Shown: positions 1-7,537 of the stretch, piece after piece
How the letters are laid out: each line of letters opens with the position of its first letter
Position numbering within the stretch: the first letter of the stretch is position 1
Origin: an uncultured Sutterella sp.
GTDB lineage: Bacteria > Pseudomonadota > Gammaproteobacteria > Burkholderiales > Burkholderiaceae_F
Direction: 5' to 3'
Length of the DNA: 13,245 nt
NCBI GenBank assembly: GCA_900552915.1
Contig: USBS01000049.1
Coordinates: forward strand, 1-13,245
Made by a program: the position numbers and the translations under genes
Notes under the pieces: generated by a model
What the model saw: only the letters and a program-made list of their open reading frames with translations
Told to the model about the DNA's origin: nothing
Database searches by the model: none

Positions 1-55
1 TGGTTGCTAACCTACGTTAAGAGCTTGACAAAAGTGGTTAGATGTGCCCCCCCCC

Positions 56-3000
56 TCAAGCGGCCTTGGCCAACAAGGCATCGCGGTACTGCAGCGGCAT
101 CACCTTCACGAAGCGGGCGCGCGAGCTCGGCCAGTGCGCCAGCAGTTCGGCGGCGCGCGCCGACCCGGTGTAGCGGGCGTGTCGTTCGATGAGGCCCTTC
201 AAAAGATCTTCGTCGGTTTGCCCCATGTGCCAGGTGCGTGCGTCGCTCATGCGCTTTTGCTCGGCGCGGCCGACGACGCGCTCCAGCACCACCATCGACG
301 TGTTGCAGTGCGACTCGAAGTCGCCGTCGGCATCGAACACGTAGGCAACGCCCCCGGACATGCCCGACGCAAAGTTGCGTCCCGTTCGCCCGAGCACCAC
401 GACGGTGCCTCCGGTCATGTATTCGCAGCCGTGATCGCCCGTTCCTTCGACAACGGCGCTTGCCCCCGACAGACGCACGGCAAAGCGCTCGCCCGCAACG
501 CCGCTGAAGTAGGCTTCACCGCTCGTTGCACCGTAAAGCGTCGTATTGCCGGCGATGATGTTGTCTTCGCCGGCGGCATGAAAGTCCGCGTCGGGCCGCA
601 CAATGATTCGACCGCCCGAAAGGCCCTTGCCGACATAGTCGTTGGCTTCGCCTTCAAGCTCAAGCGTCATGCCCGGCACGGCAAAAGCTCCGAACGACTG
701 TCCGGCCGTTCCTTTGAAGTGGAGGTGAACGGTGTCTTCGGGCAATCCCGCCGCGCCGTACTTGTCAACAATTGCATGTGCAATCTGCGTTCCGACCGTA
801 CGGTTGACGTTTCGGATCGCATAGGTTTTCGACACCCTGCGGCCCGCGGCGAGATCTTCCTGCAAAGCCGCAAGGATTTCGGCATCCAGACTCTTTTCAA
901 GCTCGTGGTTTTGCGCGGTACCGTGCCGCAGACGCTCTGCATCCGTTTCGGGACGGAAAAGAACGCGCGAGAGATCCACGCCCTGCGCCTTCCGGTTGTC
1001 GATGTCGGATCGCTCTTCGAGCAGATCGCTTCTGCCGATCAGATCCTCAAAGCGGCGAATGCCGAGCTCGGCCATGATTTCGCGCACTTCTTCGGCTACG
1101 AAGAAAAAGTAGTTGACGACATGCGAGGGTTTGCCTTTGAAGCGCTTTCGCAGTTGCGGATCCTGCGTGGCAATGCCCACCGGACAGGTGTTGAGGTGGC
1201 ACTGCCGCATCATGAGGCACCCTTCGACCACAAGCGGCGCCGTCGCAAACCCGAATTCGTCAGCGCCGAGCATGGCCCCGATTACCACGTCGCGCCCGGT
1301 CTTGATCTGGCCGTCGACCTGCAGCACAACGCGCTCGCGCAGTTTGTTCACCACAAGCGTCTGCTGGGTTTCCGCAAGCCCCATCTCCCAGCAGCTGCCC
1401 GCGTGCTTGACGGACGAAACGGGACTTGCGCCCGTGCCGCCGTCGTGCCCCGAAATCACGATGTGATCGGCCTTGGCCTTAGCCACTCCCGCGGCAACCG
1501 TGCCGACGCCCGATTCGCTCACGAGCTTCACCGAAATATCGGCTTTGTCGTTGGCGCACTTGAGATCATGAATCAGCTGCGCGAGATCCTCAATCGAATA
1601 GATGTCGTGATGCGGCGGCGGGGAAATCAGTCCGACACCGGGCACCGAATAGCGCAGTTCGGCGATGTATTCGGTCACTTTGTGTCCGGGCAGCTGACCG
1701 CCTTCGCCCGGCTTTGCGCCTTGCGCCATCTTGATCTGAATCTGATCGGCGCTCGCAAGATACTGCTCGGTCACGCCGAAGCGGCCGCTTGCCACCTGCT
1801 TGATTTTCGAGCGCAGACTGTCGCCTTCTTCGAGCTTGATTTCGGCCACGATGCGGTCGCCTCCGAGAATATCGGCAACCGTCATGCCGTCTTTAACCGA
1901 AGACTTTCCGGTTTTCAGTTCGGCTTCGTAGCGCCGCGGATCTTCGCCGCCCTCACCCGTGTTGCTCTTGGCGCCGATGCGGTTCATGGCCACGGCAAGC
2001 GTGGCGTGCGCCTCGGCCGAAATCGAGCCCATGCTCATGGCGCCCGTAGCAAAACGCTTGACGATTTCTTTGGCAGGCTCCACCTCTTCGATCGGCACGG
2101 GCGTACAGGCTTCGCTGCGAAAGCGCAGCAAGCCTCTCAACGTCATCTGCCGACGGCTCTGATCGTTGATGATCGAGGCGTATTCCTTGTAGGTTTGGTA
2201 ATTTTTCTGCCGAGCGGCGCGCTGCAGCTTAACGATCGCTTCGGGCGTCCACATGTGCTCTTCACCGTCGGCTCGCCACGCGTATTCGCCGCCCGAGGCA
2301 AGCTGCTCTCGGCCCGGCGCCCGGCGTGCATACGCTTGCGCATGCCGATCGACCGATTCCTGCATGACCTCGAAAAGTCCGATTCCTTCTATTTTGGAGG
2401 GCGTGCCGTGAAAGTACCGATCGACGAAATCGCTCTTTAGGCCGATTGCTTCGAATATCCGTGCGCCGCGGTAGCTCATGAGGGTGCAGATGCCCATCTT
2501 GGCCATGACCTTCTTTAAGCCCTTGCCGATCGCCTTGACATAGTTTGCTACGGCCTCTTCGGGCGAAAGTCCGGCCAAAGGCGCAACCCTGCGAACCAGC
2601 ACAAGACTCAGGTACGGACAGACGGCTTCGGCCCCGTATCCCATCAAGAGCGCAAAATCGTGTGTTTCGAAAACGGCGCCGGAATTGACCACAAGGCCCG
2701 CATTGGTGCGCAGTCCTTCTTTGATGAGATGCTGATGCAAGGCGCTCACGGCAAGCAGCACCAGCACGGCCACGCGCTCGCGTCCCGCTTTTTCGTCGCT
2801 CAGAATCAGAATGTTGTAGCCCTCGCCGATCGCGTCGACCGCCTGCGCGCAAAGACTTGCCAGATGCGCTTCCACGCCTTTGCTCCCCCAAGCGGCCGGA
2901 TACGTGATGTCGATTTCGAAGCTGCGGAATTTTCCTGCCGTGTGCTTGTCGATCGAGCGCAGCTTCGCCATATCGTTTTCAACGAGCACCGGCTGCAGAA

Positions 3001-4726
3001 TTTCCAGTCGTCTGGGCGGATTGACGTTGTTCACATCAAGCAGATTGGGCTTGGGACCGATGAAGCTCACCAGGCTCGTCACAAGTTCCTCGCGGATCGG
3101 ATCGATCGGCGGGTTCGTGACCTGTGCAAAGAGCTGCTTGAAGTACGAGAAAAACGACTTCGTCTTTTTGGAGAGCACCGGCAGCGCCGCGTCGTTTCCC
3201 ATGGAGCCCGTGGGCTCCATTCCCTTTACCGCCATCGGCATCAAAACGACATCGACGTCTTCCTGCGTCATCCCGTAAATACGCTGCAGCTCGCTCAGAC
3301 GTTCGTCGGAAATCGGAATCGGCGTTTCTTGAGCGTCTTCTTGCCCCAAATCGGCAAGCCGCAGATTGAGTCGCTCCACCCATTCGCGGTAGGGCTTATC
3401 GAGCGCAACCTGATTCTTGATTTCTTCGTCGGACACGATGCGTCCCTGCACGGTGTCGATCAAAAGCATCTTTCCCGGCTCAAGACGCCACTTGCGGCGA
3501 ATGCGGCTTTCCGGAATCGGCACAACGCCCGCCTCGGAAGCAAGCACCACCGTATCGTCGTCGGTTTCGATGTAGCGCGCAGGGCGCAGTCCGTTTCGAT
3601 CTAGCATTGCTCCGATTTGAACGCCGTTCGTAAAGACGAGCGCCGCCGGACCGTCCCAAGCCTCCATCATGGGAGCGTAATAGGCGTAGAAAGCTTGTCG
3701 GTCGGCGTCCATCGTCGCGGACTTCTCCCAGGCTTCCGGCACCAGCATCATCATGGCCTGCGGCAGCGAATAGCCGGCCATCACCAAAAGCTCGACGGCG
3801 TTGTCGAGGCTTGCCGTATCCGACTGCCCCTCGTAGATAAGCGGCACCAGCTTTTTTACGTCGTCTCCGAGCACCGCAGATTTCCAGACGTTTTCGCGGG
3901 CGCGAATCCAGTTGTAGTTTCCTTTGACGGTGTTGATTTCGCCGTTGTGCGCGATGTAGCGATAAGGGTGCGCAAGCGCCCAGGCCGGGAACGTATTGGT
4001 CGAAAAGCGCTGGTGCACGACGGCAATCGCGGTTTTGCAGGCCGGATTTTGCAAATCCAGGTAATAGCGTCCCACTTGATCGGCAAGCAGCAGTCCCTTG
4101 TAGATCACGGTGCGGGTGCTCATCGATGGGACGAAATATTCCGCTCCGTGCTTAAGCTTTAAGGCTTGAATGCGGTGCGAGGCGCTCTTGCGGATCACAT
4201 ACAGCTTGCGCTCGAGTGCATCCTGAACCATCACGTCGGGCCCGCGCCCGATGAAGATCTGACGGATGACAGGTTCGCTTGCGCGTACGGTCGGGCTCAT
4301 TTCCATGCTTGAGTCGATCGGGACGTCTCGCCAACCGAGCACCACCTGTCCTTCCTTTTTGACCATGCGCTCGAGCTCCTGCTCGCACGCCTCGCGGGAA
4401 GCGGGCTCGCGCGGCAGAAAGATCATCCCGACGCCATAGTCGCCCGGAGCCGGCAGCGCAACGCCCTGAGCGGCCATTTCTGCGCGGTAGAACGCGTCCG
4501 GTATCTGAATCATGATGCCCGCCCCGTCGCCGCACAACGGATCGGCTCCCACGGCTCCGCGGTGATCCAAATTGTGAAGAATCAAAAGCGCGTCTTCGAT
4601 CGTCTTATGCGACACGCGCCCCTTGATATCGGCAACAAATCCAACGCCGCAGGCGTCGTGTTCCGCTTCCGGGCGATACAGGCCTTTTGCGGCGGCCTCC
4701 TGCCGCATGGCTTGCGAACTTGCCAT
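56..4726 (-). CDS. gltB: Glutamate synthase [NADPH] large (alpha) subunit
   Basis: GltB hydrolyses glutamine and channels the ammonia to 2-oxoglutarate, giving two glutamates; it works in the cytoplasm with the NADPH-oxidising GltD subunit. The 1556-residue product is slightly longer than the roughly 1480-1520 usual for the family. A 25-residue propeptide precedes DACGVGF, so Cys26 is the expected N-terminal nucleophile of the class II glutaminase domain (about 26-430). The central domain spans about 480-780 and the FMN-binding synthase domain about 850-1230. A CLMMRQCHLNTC motif (Cys1170, 1176, 1181) supplies the 3Fe-4S cluster ligands. A glycine-rich GXGXG domain follows (about 1290-1500). 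The ATG at 4726 has GGGAG seven to eight bases upstream; Met7 lacks such a site. No gltD is visible in the 55 bases left of the stop. The upstream leader is duplicated elsewhere in the window. Product identity is near certain. Confidence 0.97.
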   Translation of the reverse strand: MASSQAMRQEAAAKGLYRPEAEHDACGVGFVADIKGRVSHKTIEDALLILHNLDHRGAVGADPLCGDGAGIMIQIPDAFYRAEMAAQGVALPAPGDYGVGMIFLPREPASREACEQELERMVKKEGQVVLGWRDVPIDSSMEMSPTVRASEPVIRQIFIGRGPDVMVQDALERKLYVIRKSASHRIQALKLKHGAEYFVPSMSTRTVIYKGLLLADQVGRYYLDLQNPACKTAIAVVHQRFSTNTFPAWALAHPYRYIAHNGEINTVKGNYNWIRARENVWKSAVLGDDVKKLVPLIYEGQSDTASLDNAVELLVMAGYSLPQAMMMLVPEAWEKSATMDADRQAFYAYYAPMMEAWDGPAALVFTNGVQIGAMLDRNGLRPARYIETDDDTVVLASEAGVVPIPESRIRRKWRLEPGKMLLIDTVQGRIVSDEEIKNQVALDKPYREWVERLNLRLADLGQEDAQETPIPISDERLSELQRIYGMTQEDVDVVLMPMAVKGMEPTGSMGNDAALPVLSKKTKSFFSYFKQLFAQVTNPPIDPIREELVTSLVSFIGPKPNLLDVNNVNPPRRLEILQPVLVENDMAKLRSIDKHTAGKFRSFEIDITYPAAWGSKGVEAHLASLCAQAVDAIGEGYNILILSDEKAGRERVAVLVLLAVSALHQHLIKEGLRTNAGLVVNSGAVFETHDFALLMGYGAEAVCPYLSLVLVRRVAPLAGLSPEEAVANYVKAIGKGLKKVMAKMGICTLMSYRGARIFEAIGLKSDFVDRYFHGTPSKIEGIGLFEVMQESVDRHAQAYARRAPGREQLASGGEYAWRADGEEHMWTPEAIVKLQRAARQKNYQTYKEYASIINDQSRRQMTLRGLLRFRSEACTPVPIEEVEPAKEIVKRFATGAMSMGSISAEAHATLAVAMNRIGAKSNTGEGGEDPRRYEAELKTGKSSVKDGMTVADILGGDRIVAEIKLEEGDSLRSKIKQVASGRFGVTEQYLASADQIQIKMAQGAKPGEGGQLPGHKVTEYIAELRYSVPGVGLISPPPHHDIYSIEDLAQLIHDLKCANDKADISVKLVSESGVGTVAAGVAKAKADHIVISGHDGGTGASPVSSVKHAGSCWEMGLAETQQTLVVNKLRERVVLQVDGQIKTGRDVVIGAMLGADEFGFATAPLVVEGCLMMRQCHLNTCPVGIATQDPQLRKRFKGKPSHVVNYFFFVAEEVREIMAELGIRRFEDLIGRSDLLEERSDIDNRKAQGVDLSRVLFRPETDAERLRHGTAQNHELEKSLDAEILAALQEDLAAGRRVSKTYAIRNVNRTVGTQIAHAIVDKYGAAGLPEDTVHLHFKGTAGQSFGAFAVPGMTLELEGEANDYVGKGLSGGRIIVRPDADFHAAGEDNIIAGNTTLYGATSGEAYFSGVAGERFAVRLSGASAVVEGTGDHGCEYMTGGTVVVLGRTGRNFASGMSGGVAYVFDADGDFESHCNTSMVVLERVVGRAEQKRMSDARTWHMGQTDEDLLKGLIERHARYTGSARAAELLAHWPSSRARFVKVMPLQYRDALLAKAA

Positions 4727-4738
4727 GAATTTCTCCCG

Positions 4739-4974
4739 TTTGTTCGAAGTTTTGTTTTGTCTCGAAGCAGCAGCGCCGTCAATCGGAATCCGAGGGCGGT
4801 TCCTTTTGTTTTTGCTGATGTTTTTGCGAGCAGCTGCGTCCGAGCGTTTAGGAATGTATCGAACAAATGGCGCGACAAATGGCGCAGCAGCGGTCGGCTG
4901 CGTCCGTTTTTGCAGGAGAACTGACCTAACCCAAATCCGTTATTGGATATGTCCTACGGAATTTTGATCAGACG
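4739..4974. repeat. Direct repeat copy 1: gltB upstream/leader region
   Basis: This 236-bp stretch starts 12 bases upstream of the gltB start codon and reappears at 7301-7537 in the same orientation. By eye the copies differ by three substitutions and one single-base insertion, all within the first ~85 bases; the last ~150 bases are identical. No convincing reading frame is seen. It contains a 12-base-period tandem (ACAAATGGCGC at 4863-4873 and 4875-4885) and a hairpin at 4881-4904. Since it directly precedes gltB, it should hold the gltB promoter and 5' leader, but I could not identify confident -35/-10 boxes. No transposase, integrase or terminal inverted repeats accompany it, so it does not look like an insertion sequence. 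Confidence 0.95.
4881..4911 (+). terminator. Terminator-like hairpin in leader repeat copy 1
   Basis: An 8-bp stem (4881-4888 with 4897-4904, one G-U pair) closes an 8-base loop and is followed, after two bases, by TTTTT (4907-4911). On the plus strand this resembles a short intrinsic terminator and could shield the downstream ptuAB genes from transcription entering from the left. On the minus strand, the gltB transcript, the hairpin remains but is not followed by U residues. The same structure is present in copy 2 at 7444-7474. Function is inferred from shape only. Confidence 0.4.
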
Positions 4975-5014
4975 ATGACAATTGCTCCCATGTATGTCGT
5001 TTGCGCTGCATGAG

Positions 5015-5036
5015 TTAGTCGGTTTGTTCCGACTAA
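5015..5036. promoter_or_regulatory. Palindromic putative operator upstream of ptuA
   Basis: A perfect inverted repeat with 8-bp arms (TTAGTCGG and CCGACTAA) flanks a 6-base AT-rich spacer (TTTGTT). It lies about 100 bases upstream of the ptuA start codon. Nearly the same palindrome occurs at 8993-9010, with a related one at 8956-8971 and a degenerate one at 7176-7196, each beside another gene of the variable segment. No T-tract follows, so it is less likely to be a terminator. A protein-binding site for a dimeric regulator is the most likely role; the regulator is unknown and no regulator gene is in the window. Confidence 0.6.
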
Positions 5037-5134
5037 ATTTCTCAGAACCTGCACCGCATCATCAAGGTAGAATCGGAAAACTAAAATGTCCTGGACGGCT
5101 TTATTACGCCGAGAGGATTAAGGAATTGGCCAAC

Positions 5135-6421
5135 ATGCTGCTGAAGACAATTACAGTCCAAAATTTCTGCGGGTTCGAATCGCTTGAAGCAAACTTTTCT
5201 TCCGGAGTGAATGTCATTGCCGGCATCAACGGTGCAGGCAAAACTTCGCTTCTTAAGGCGATCTCGATTGCTGCCAGTCAGATATGGCATCAAGCCAGCC
5301 GGTTCTCGTGTCCCGAACTGCGTTTAGCCTCAGATTTCATTCGTAAATCTAACGAAAAATACGAAAACGGCTTCCGTTTCGAAGAGCAGCTTCCCTGCTA
5401 CGTCAAGGGCATTTTTATCAACAACTCACAAGAGTATGAAGCAAATGCCTGCATCAACTTAGAAGTAGAAAAAAAGATCCCTAAATCAAGAGTTTCGCCG
5501 TCAGTAAAGACCTGGGAAGAAAATCTCCCCCTGCTGGCCTGCTATTGGGCAGCAAGAAGCTGGAATCAGCCTAAAGACGTTTCGGCCGTTGCCGCTGCAA
5601 CAGCTAAAGAACCGAGGGTGTCCGGTTATGCATCCGCATTGGATGCTTCTGCCGATGTCAAATCATTCGTCGCCTGGATCGTAACCAGAACCTTTGAAAG
5701 GCTGCAGTCCATTGCTGTAGAGCATAAAACTGCCGAAGATTTGGATCATGACGAACTTGGCATACTGAACCGAGCTCTGGAAAAAGCTCTGCCTAACGAA
5801 TTCGCCGGCATCTCTTTTGATGTCAAGCAAAGAAGCATCTTTGTCGAATTCAAGCGCGACGGCAGAATCAACAAAACAGCCTTTGAAAATCTCAGCGAAG
5901 GAGAAAAATCCTTCATCTGTCTGATTGCAGATATTGCTCGCCGCATCTGTGTCCTCAACCCGCAACTTGGCGCCCGGGTTCTTGAGGAAACCCAGGGTCT
6001 TGTTTTGATCGACGAATTGGACCTGCATCTGCATCCCGCCTGGCAGCGCAGAATCATCAGATCGCTTCAGGAAACTTTCCCGAAAGTCCAATTCATTGTC
6101 ACTACGCATTCACCGCAAATCCTGGGCGAAGTTGCGCCCGATCAAGTGCTTTTGCTTTCCCGAGGCCACATCTCCAGACCTCTGCAAAGCTTTGGGTTGT
6201 CTTCAGACGAAATCCTGCGCGATTTGATGGGCACTGCAGACATGTCAACAGACATTTCTCAACTGGTTGACCGGGCCTACGCTTATTTGGATGCCGAGAA
6301 GTTCCAGGACGCTCGCAAGACAATCGCGGAAATTCAAAAACTCACGCGAGGCGATACGGAAGAAACGGTCAGCCTTGAAACATTTGTAAATACCTTGGAT
6401 GACATAAGTTCCGAGGAGTAG
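5135..6421 (+). CDS. ptuA: Septu-like AAA/ABC-type ATPase (PtuA family)
   Basis: This 428-residue protein looks like the ATPase subunit of a Septu-type anti-phage system, which works with an HNH nuclease partner. The N-terminus LKTITVQNFCGFESL is typical of SMC/OLD-like ATPases. Walker A is GINGAGKTS (30-38), the ABC signature is NLSEGEKSF (252-260), and Walker B is GLVLIDELDLHLHP (288-301, Asp293/Glu294). A histidine switch sits in TTHSPQIL (323-330). This pattern fits the COG3950/PtuA branch. I chose ATG 5135, with AAGGA ten bases upstream, because the conserved strand begins there; the frame stays open back to 4982, but the extra 51 residues do not resemble the family. The stop is four bases before ptuB, whose Shine-Dalgarno site lies inside the last ptuA codons, so the two are an operon. 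The gene is visibly AT-richer than gltB or the pur genes, suggesting transfer. Assignment to the Septu family rests on partner and motifs, not on a search. Confidence 0.85.
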   Translation: MLLKTITVQNFCGFESLEANFSSGVNVIAGINGAGKTSLLKAISIAASQIWHQASRFSCPELRLASDFIRKSNEKYENGFRFEEQLPCYVKGIFINNSQEYEANACINLEVEKKIPKSRVSPSVKTWEENLPLLACYWAARSWNQPKDVSAVAAATAKEPRVSGYASALDASADVKSFVAWIVTRTFERLQSIAVEHKTAEDLDHDELGILNRALEKALPNEFAGISFDVKQRSIFVEFKRDGRINKTAFENLSEGEKSFICLIADIARRICVLNPQLGARVLEETQGLVLIDELDLHLHPAWQRRIIRSLQETFPKVQFIVTTHSPQILGEVAPDQVLLLSRGHISRPLQSFGLSSDEILRDLMGTADMSTDISQLVDRAYAYLDAEKFQDARKTIAEIQKLTRGDTEETVSLETFVNTLDDISSEE

Positions 6422-6425
6422 CCCG

Positions 6426-7145
6426 ATGCGCTTTATTAACAAATCGGCGACTCCCCTGTCTCTGAAAGTCTGGATTCGAACCAATCCGGACGACTGCACA
6501 TACAAAAACCTTCCCACAGAAGTCAAAGATTCAATTCGCCGTTCTCTGCTTCTTGAGCAGGGATACCTTGACGCATACACGATGCAGCGCATTGAGCTCG
6601 ATACCTGCCACATCGAGCACTTTGCGCCTCAATCGCATTTCGACGAAAAGTCGGTCGACTACGCCAACATGCTTGCATGCTGGCCCAAGGAACGGTCTCC
6701 CGGCACCTTTGAATCTGGTGACGAATTCGGAGCCGTTCGCAAAGAAGACTCAACCGAAACAATCTGCTCACCGTTGGTCGCAGCAGAGGTCACGAACGCA
6801 TTTGCATACAAGTCCAACGGAGAAATTGCAGGACGCACGCCGCTCGCGGTCAAGACAATTGATGTTTTGAATCTCAACGCACGGCGTTTGTGCAGTCTGC
6901 GCAAAAGCGCAATTTTGAGTGCACTCGGACTGCCGGCTTCACGCAAGTTGTCGCAACAGCAGCTTCGAAACAAAAACTCCTCTTCTCTAACAATTGCCGC
7001 CGCCCAAAAACGGCTTAAGCAGGTAGGACTGCCTGACGCAAACGGCAAACTGACTCCTTTTTGTGCCGCAGTGGAGTTCTGGCTGAAAAAATTCATCGGT
7101 CTGCGAACGAATCTGTCCCATCAACGCAAGAAAAAGCCCGGTTAA
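6426..7145 (+). CDS. ptuB: Septu-like HNH nuclease-family protein (PtuB family)
   Basis: The 239-residue product resembles the HNH partner of Septu and retron-Ec78 type systems (TIGR02646-like), presumed to cleave nucleic acid when released or activated by PtuA. Visible hallmarks are LLEQGYLDAYTMQRIE (about 42-57), CHIEHFAPQS (61-70) with His62 and His65, and DYANMLAC (78-85) with Asn81, in the order expected for the core. The cysteine pair normally seen in the first segment (LCAYCxRRI in relatives, from memory) is replaced by Asp and Thr, so the zinc-binding part of the fold may be altered or lost. The start is well fixed: GAGGAG at 6413-6418 precedes ATG 6426 by seven bases and overlaps the end of ptuA. 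Translation is probably coupled to ptuA. The C-terminal half is basic and not recognised. Confident about the pairing, less so about catalytic activity. Confidence 0.78.
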   Translation: MRFINKSATPLSLKVWIRTNPDDCTYKNLPTEVKDSIRRSLLLEQGYLDAYTMQRIELDTCHIEHFAPQSHFDEKSVDYANMLACWPKERSPGTFESGDEFGAVRKEDSTETICSPLVAAEVTNAFAYKSNGEIAGRTPLAVKTIDVLNLNARRLCSLRKSAILSALGLPASRKLSQQQLRNKNSSSLTIAAAQKRLKQVGLPDANGKLTPFCAAVEFWLKKFIGLRTNLSHQRKKKPG

Positions 7146-7175
7146 GAACCTCACAACTCGACCGGAACAAGCGCT

Positions 7176-7196
7176 TTAGCCGGTTATTTCGACTGA
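7176..7196. promoter_or_regulatory. Degenerate palindromic putative operator upstream of membrane-gene remnant
   Basis: TTAGCCGG-N5-TCGACTGA is a decayed version of the palindromes at 5015-5036 and 8993-9010, with a spacer one base shorter. Its centre is about 29 bases upstream of a TACAAT box (7215-7220), the same spacing as at 8993-9010. It lies 30 bases after the ptuB stop codon and precedes a truncated gene start. Confidence 0.45.
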
Positions 7197-7214
7197 TTTT
7201 GCGTCTATGCGCAG

Positions 7215-7220
7215 TACAAT
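7215..7220 (+). promoter_or_regulatory. Putative -10 box of truncated membrane-protein gene
   Basis: TACAAT sits in GCGCAGTACAAT, a string shared exactly with the promoter region of the intact paralogue (9025-9036). No consensus -35 hexamer is seen 16-18 bases upstream. That position is close to the degenerate palindrome, as expected for an activator-dependent promoter or an operator overlapping the -35 region. Confidence 0.45.
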
Positions 7221-7245
7221 GCCGCCGCGTTTCAGGAGGCATACT

Positions 7246-7300
7246 TTGTCCGAACAAAACACATCTGCCGCTGTACCGAAAACCCAAAAGAACCTACCCT
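7246..7300 (+). pseudogene. Truncated 5' end of a YczE/YitT-like membrane-protein gene
   Basis: Starting at TTG 7246, with AGGAGG at 7234-7239, the frame reads MSEQNTSAAVPKTQKNLPF. It aligns without gaps to the first 19 residues of the intact membrane protein at 9061 (MNDKNSTSAAPAARKNLPF). The upstream promoter regions also align over about 50 bases with equal total length. Similarity ends at about 7300, where the leader repeat copy 2 begins, so the rest of the gene is missing. The frame runs on through the repeat to a stop at 7528-7530, giving a chimeric 94-codon frame that is unlikely to be functional. The remnant differs enough from the intact copy to be a separate allele rather than a recent duplication. 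Confidence 0.8.
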
Positions 7301-7537
7301 TTTGTTCGAGGTTTTGTTTTTTCTCGAAAGCAGCAGCGCCGTCAATCGGAATCCGAGGGCGGTTCCTTTTGTTGTTGCTGATGTTTTTGCGAGCAGCTGC
7401 GTCCGAGCGTTTAGGAATGTATCGAACAAATGGCGCGACAAATGGCGCAGCAGCGGTCGGCTGCGTCCGTTTTTGCAGGAGAACTGACCTAACCCAAATC
7501 CGTTATTGGATATGTCCTACGGAATTTTGATCAGACG
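7301..7537. repeat. Direct repeat copy 2: displaced gltB leader
   Basis: A 237-bp near-identical copy of 4739-4974, offset by about 2563 bases and in the same orientation. Its left edge abruptly replaces the membrane-protein gene after codon 18-19. Its right edge overlaps the end of the DUF234 ATPase gene, providing that gene's TGA stop (7531-7533) and last codon. It has no gltB next to it, so here it is a displaced leader. Its plus-strand hairpin with T5 (7444-7474) matches copy 1. Confidence 0.95.
7444..7474 (+). terminator. Terminator-like hairpin in leader repeat copy 2
   Basis: Same 8-bp stem, 8-base loop and T5 tail as at 4881-4911. In this position it could stop plus-strand transcription leaving ptuAB or the membrane-gene remnant before it runs antisense into the DUF234 ATPase gene. 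This is inferred from shape only. Confidence 0.4.

Noticed and set aside
47..55. Run of nine C residues next to the gltB stop codon as a phase-variable tract
   Set aside because: It lies just after the TGA stop (56-58), so length changes would not alter the protein, and no promoter element was seen around it.
44..2440. 798-codon plus-strand open frame opposite gltB
   Set aside because: It is antisense to a certain gene, arises from the codon bias of gltB, and its translation (Arg/His/Ala-rich) has no recognisable domain. The same holds for 2660-3604.
4982..5134. N-terminal 51-residue extension of PtuA from ATG 4982
   Set aside because: The extension runs through the putative operator and promoter region, lacks a ribosome site and does not resemble the family. 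ATG 5135 fits the usual start of the ATPase fold.
4975..7300. Retron of the Ec78 type, whose effectors are PtuA and PtuB homologues
   Set aside because: No reverse transcriptase gene is present on either strand, and no msr/msd-like structured RNA region was seen; only the two effector-type genes are here.
4739..7537. Composite transposon or integrative element with the repeats as ends
   Set aside because: No transposase, integrase, tRNA attachment site, terminal inverted repeats or short target duplications were found. One repeat is simply the native gltB upstream region.
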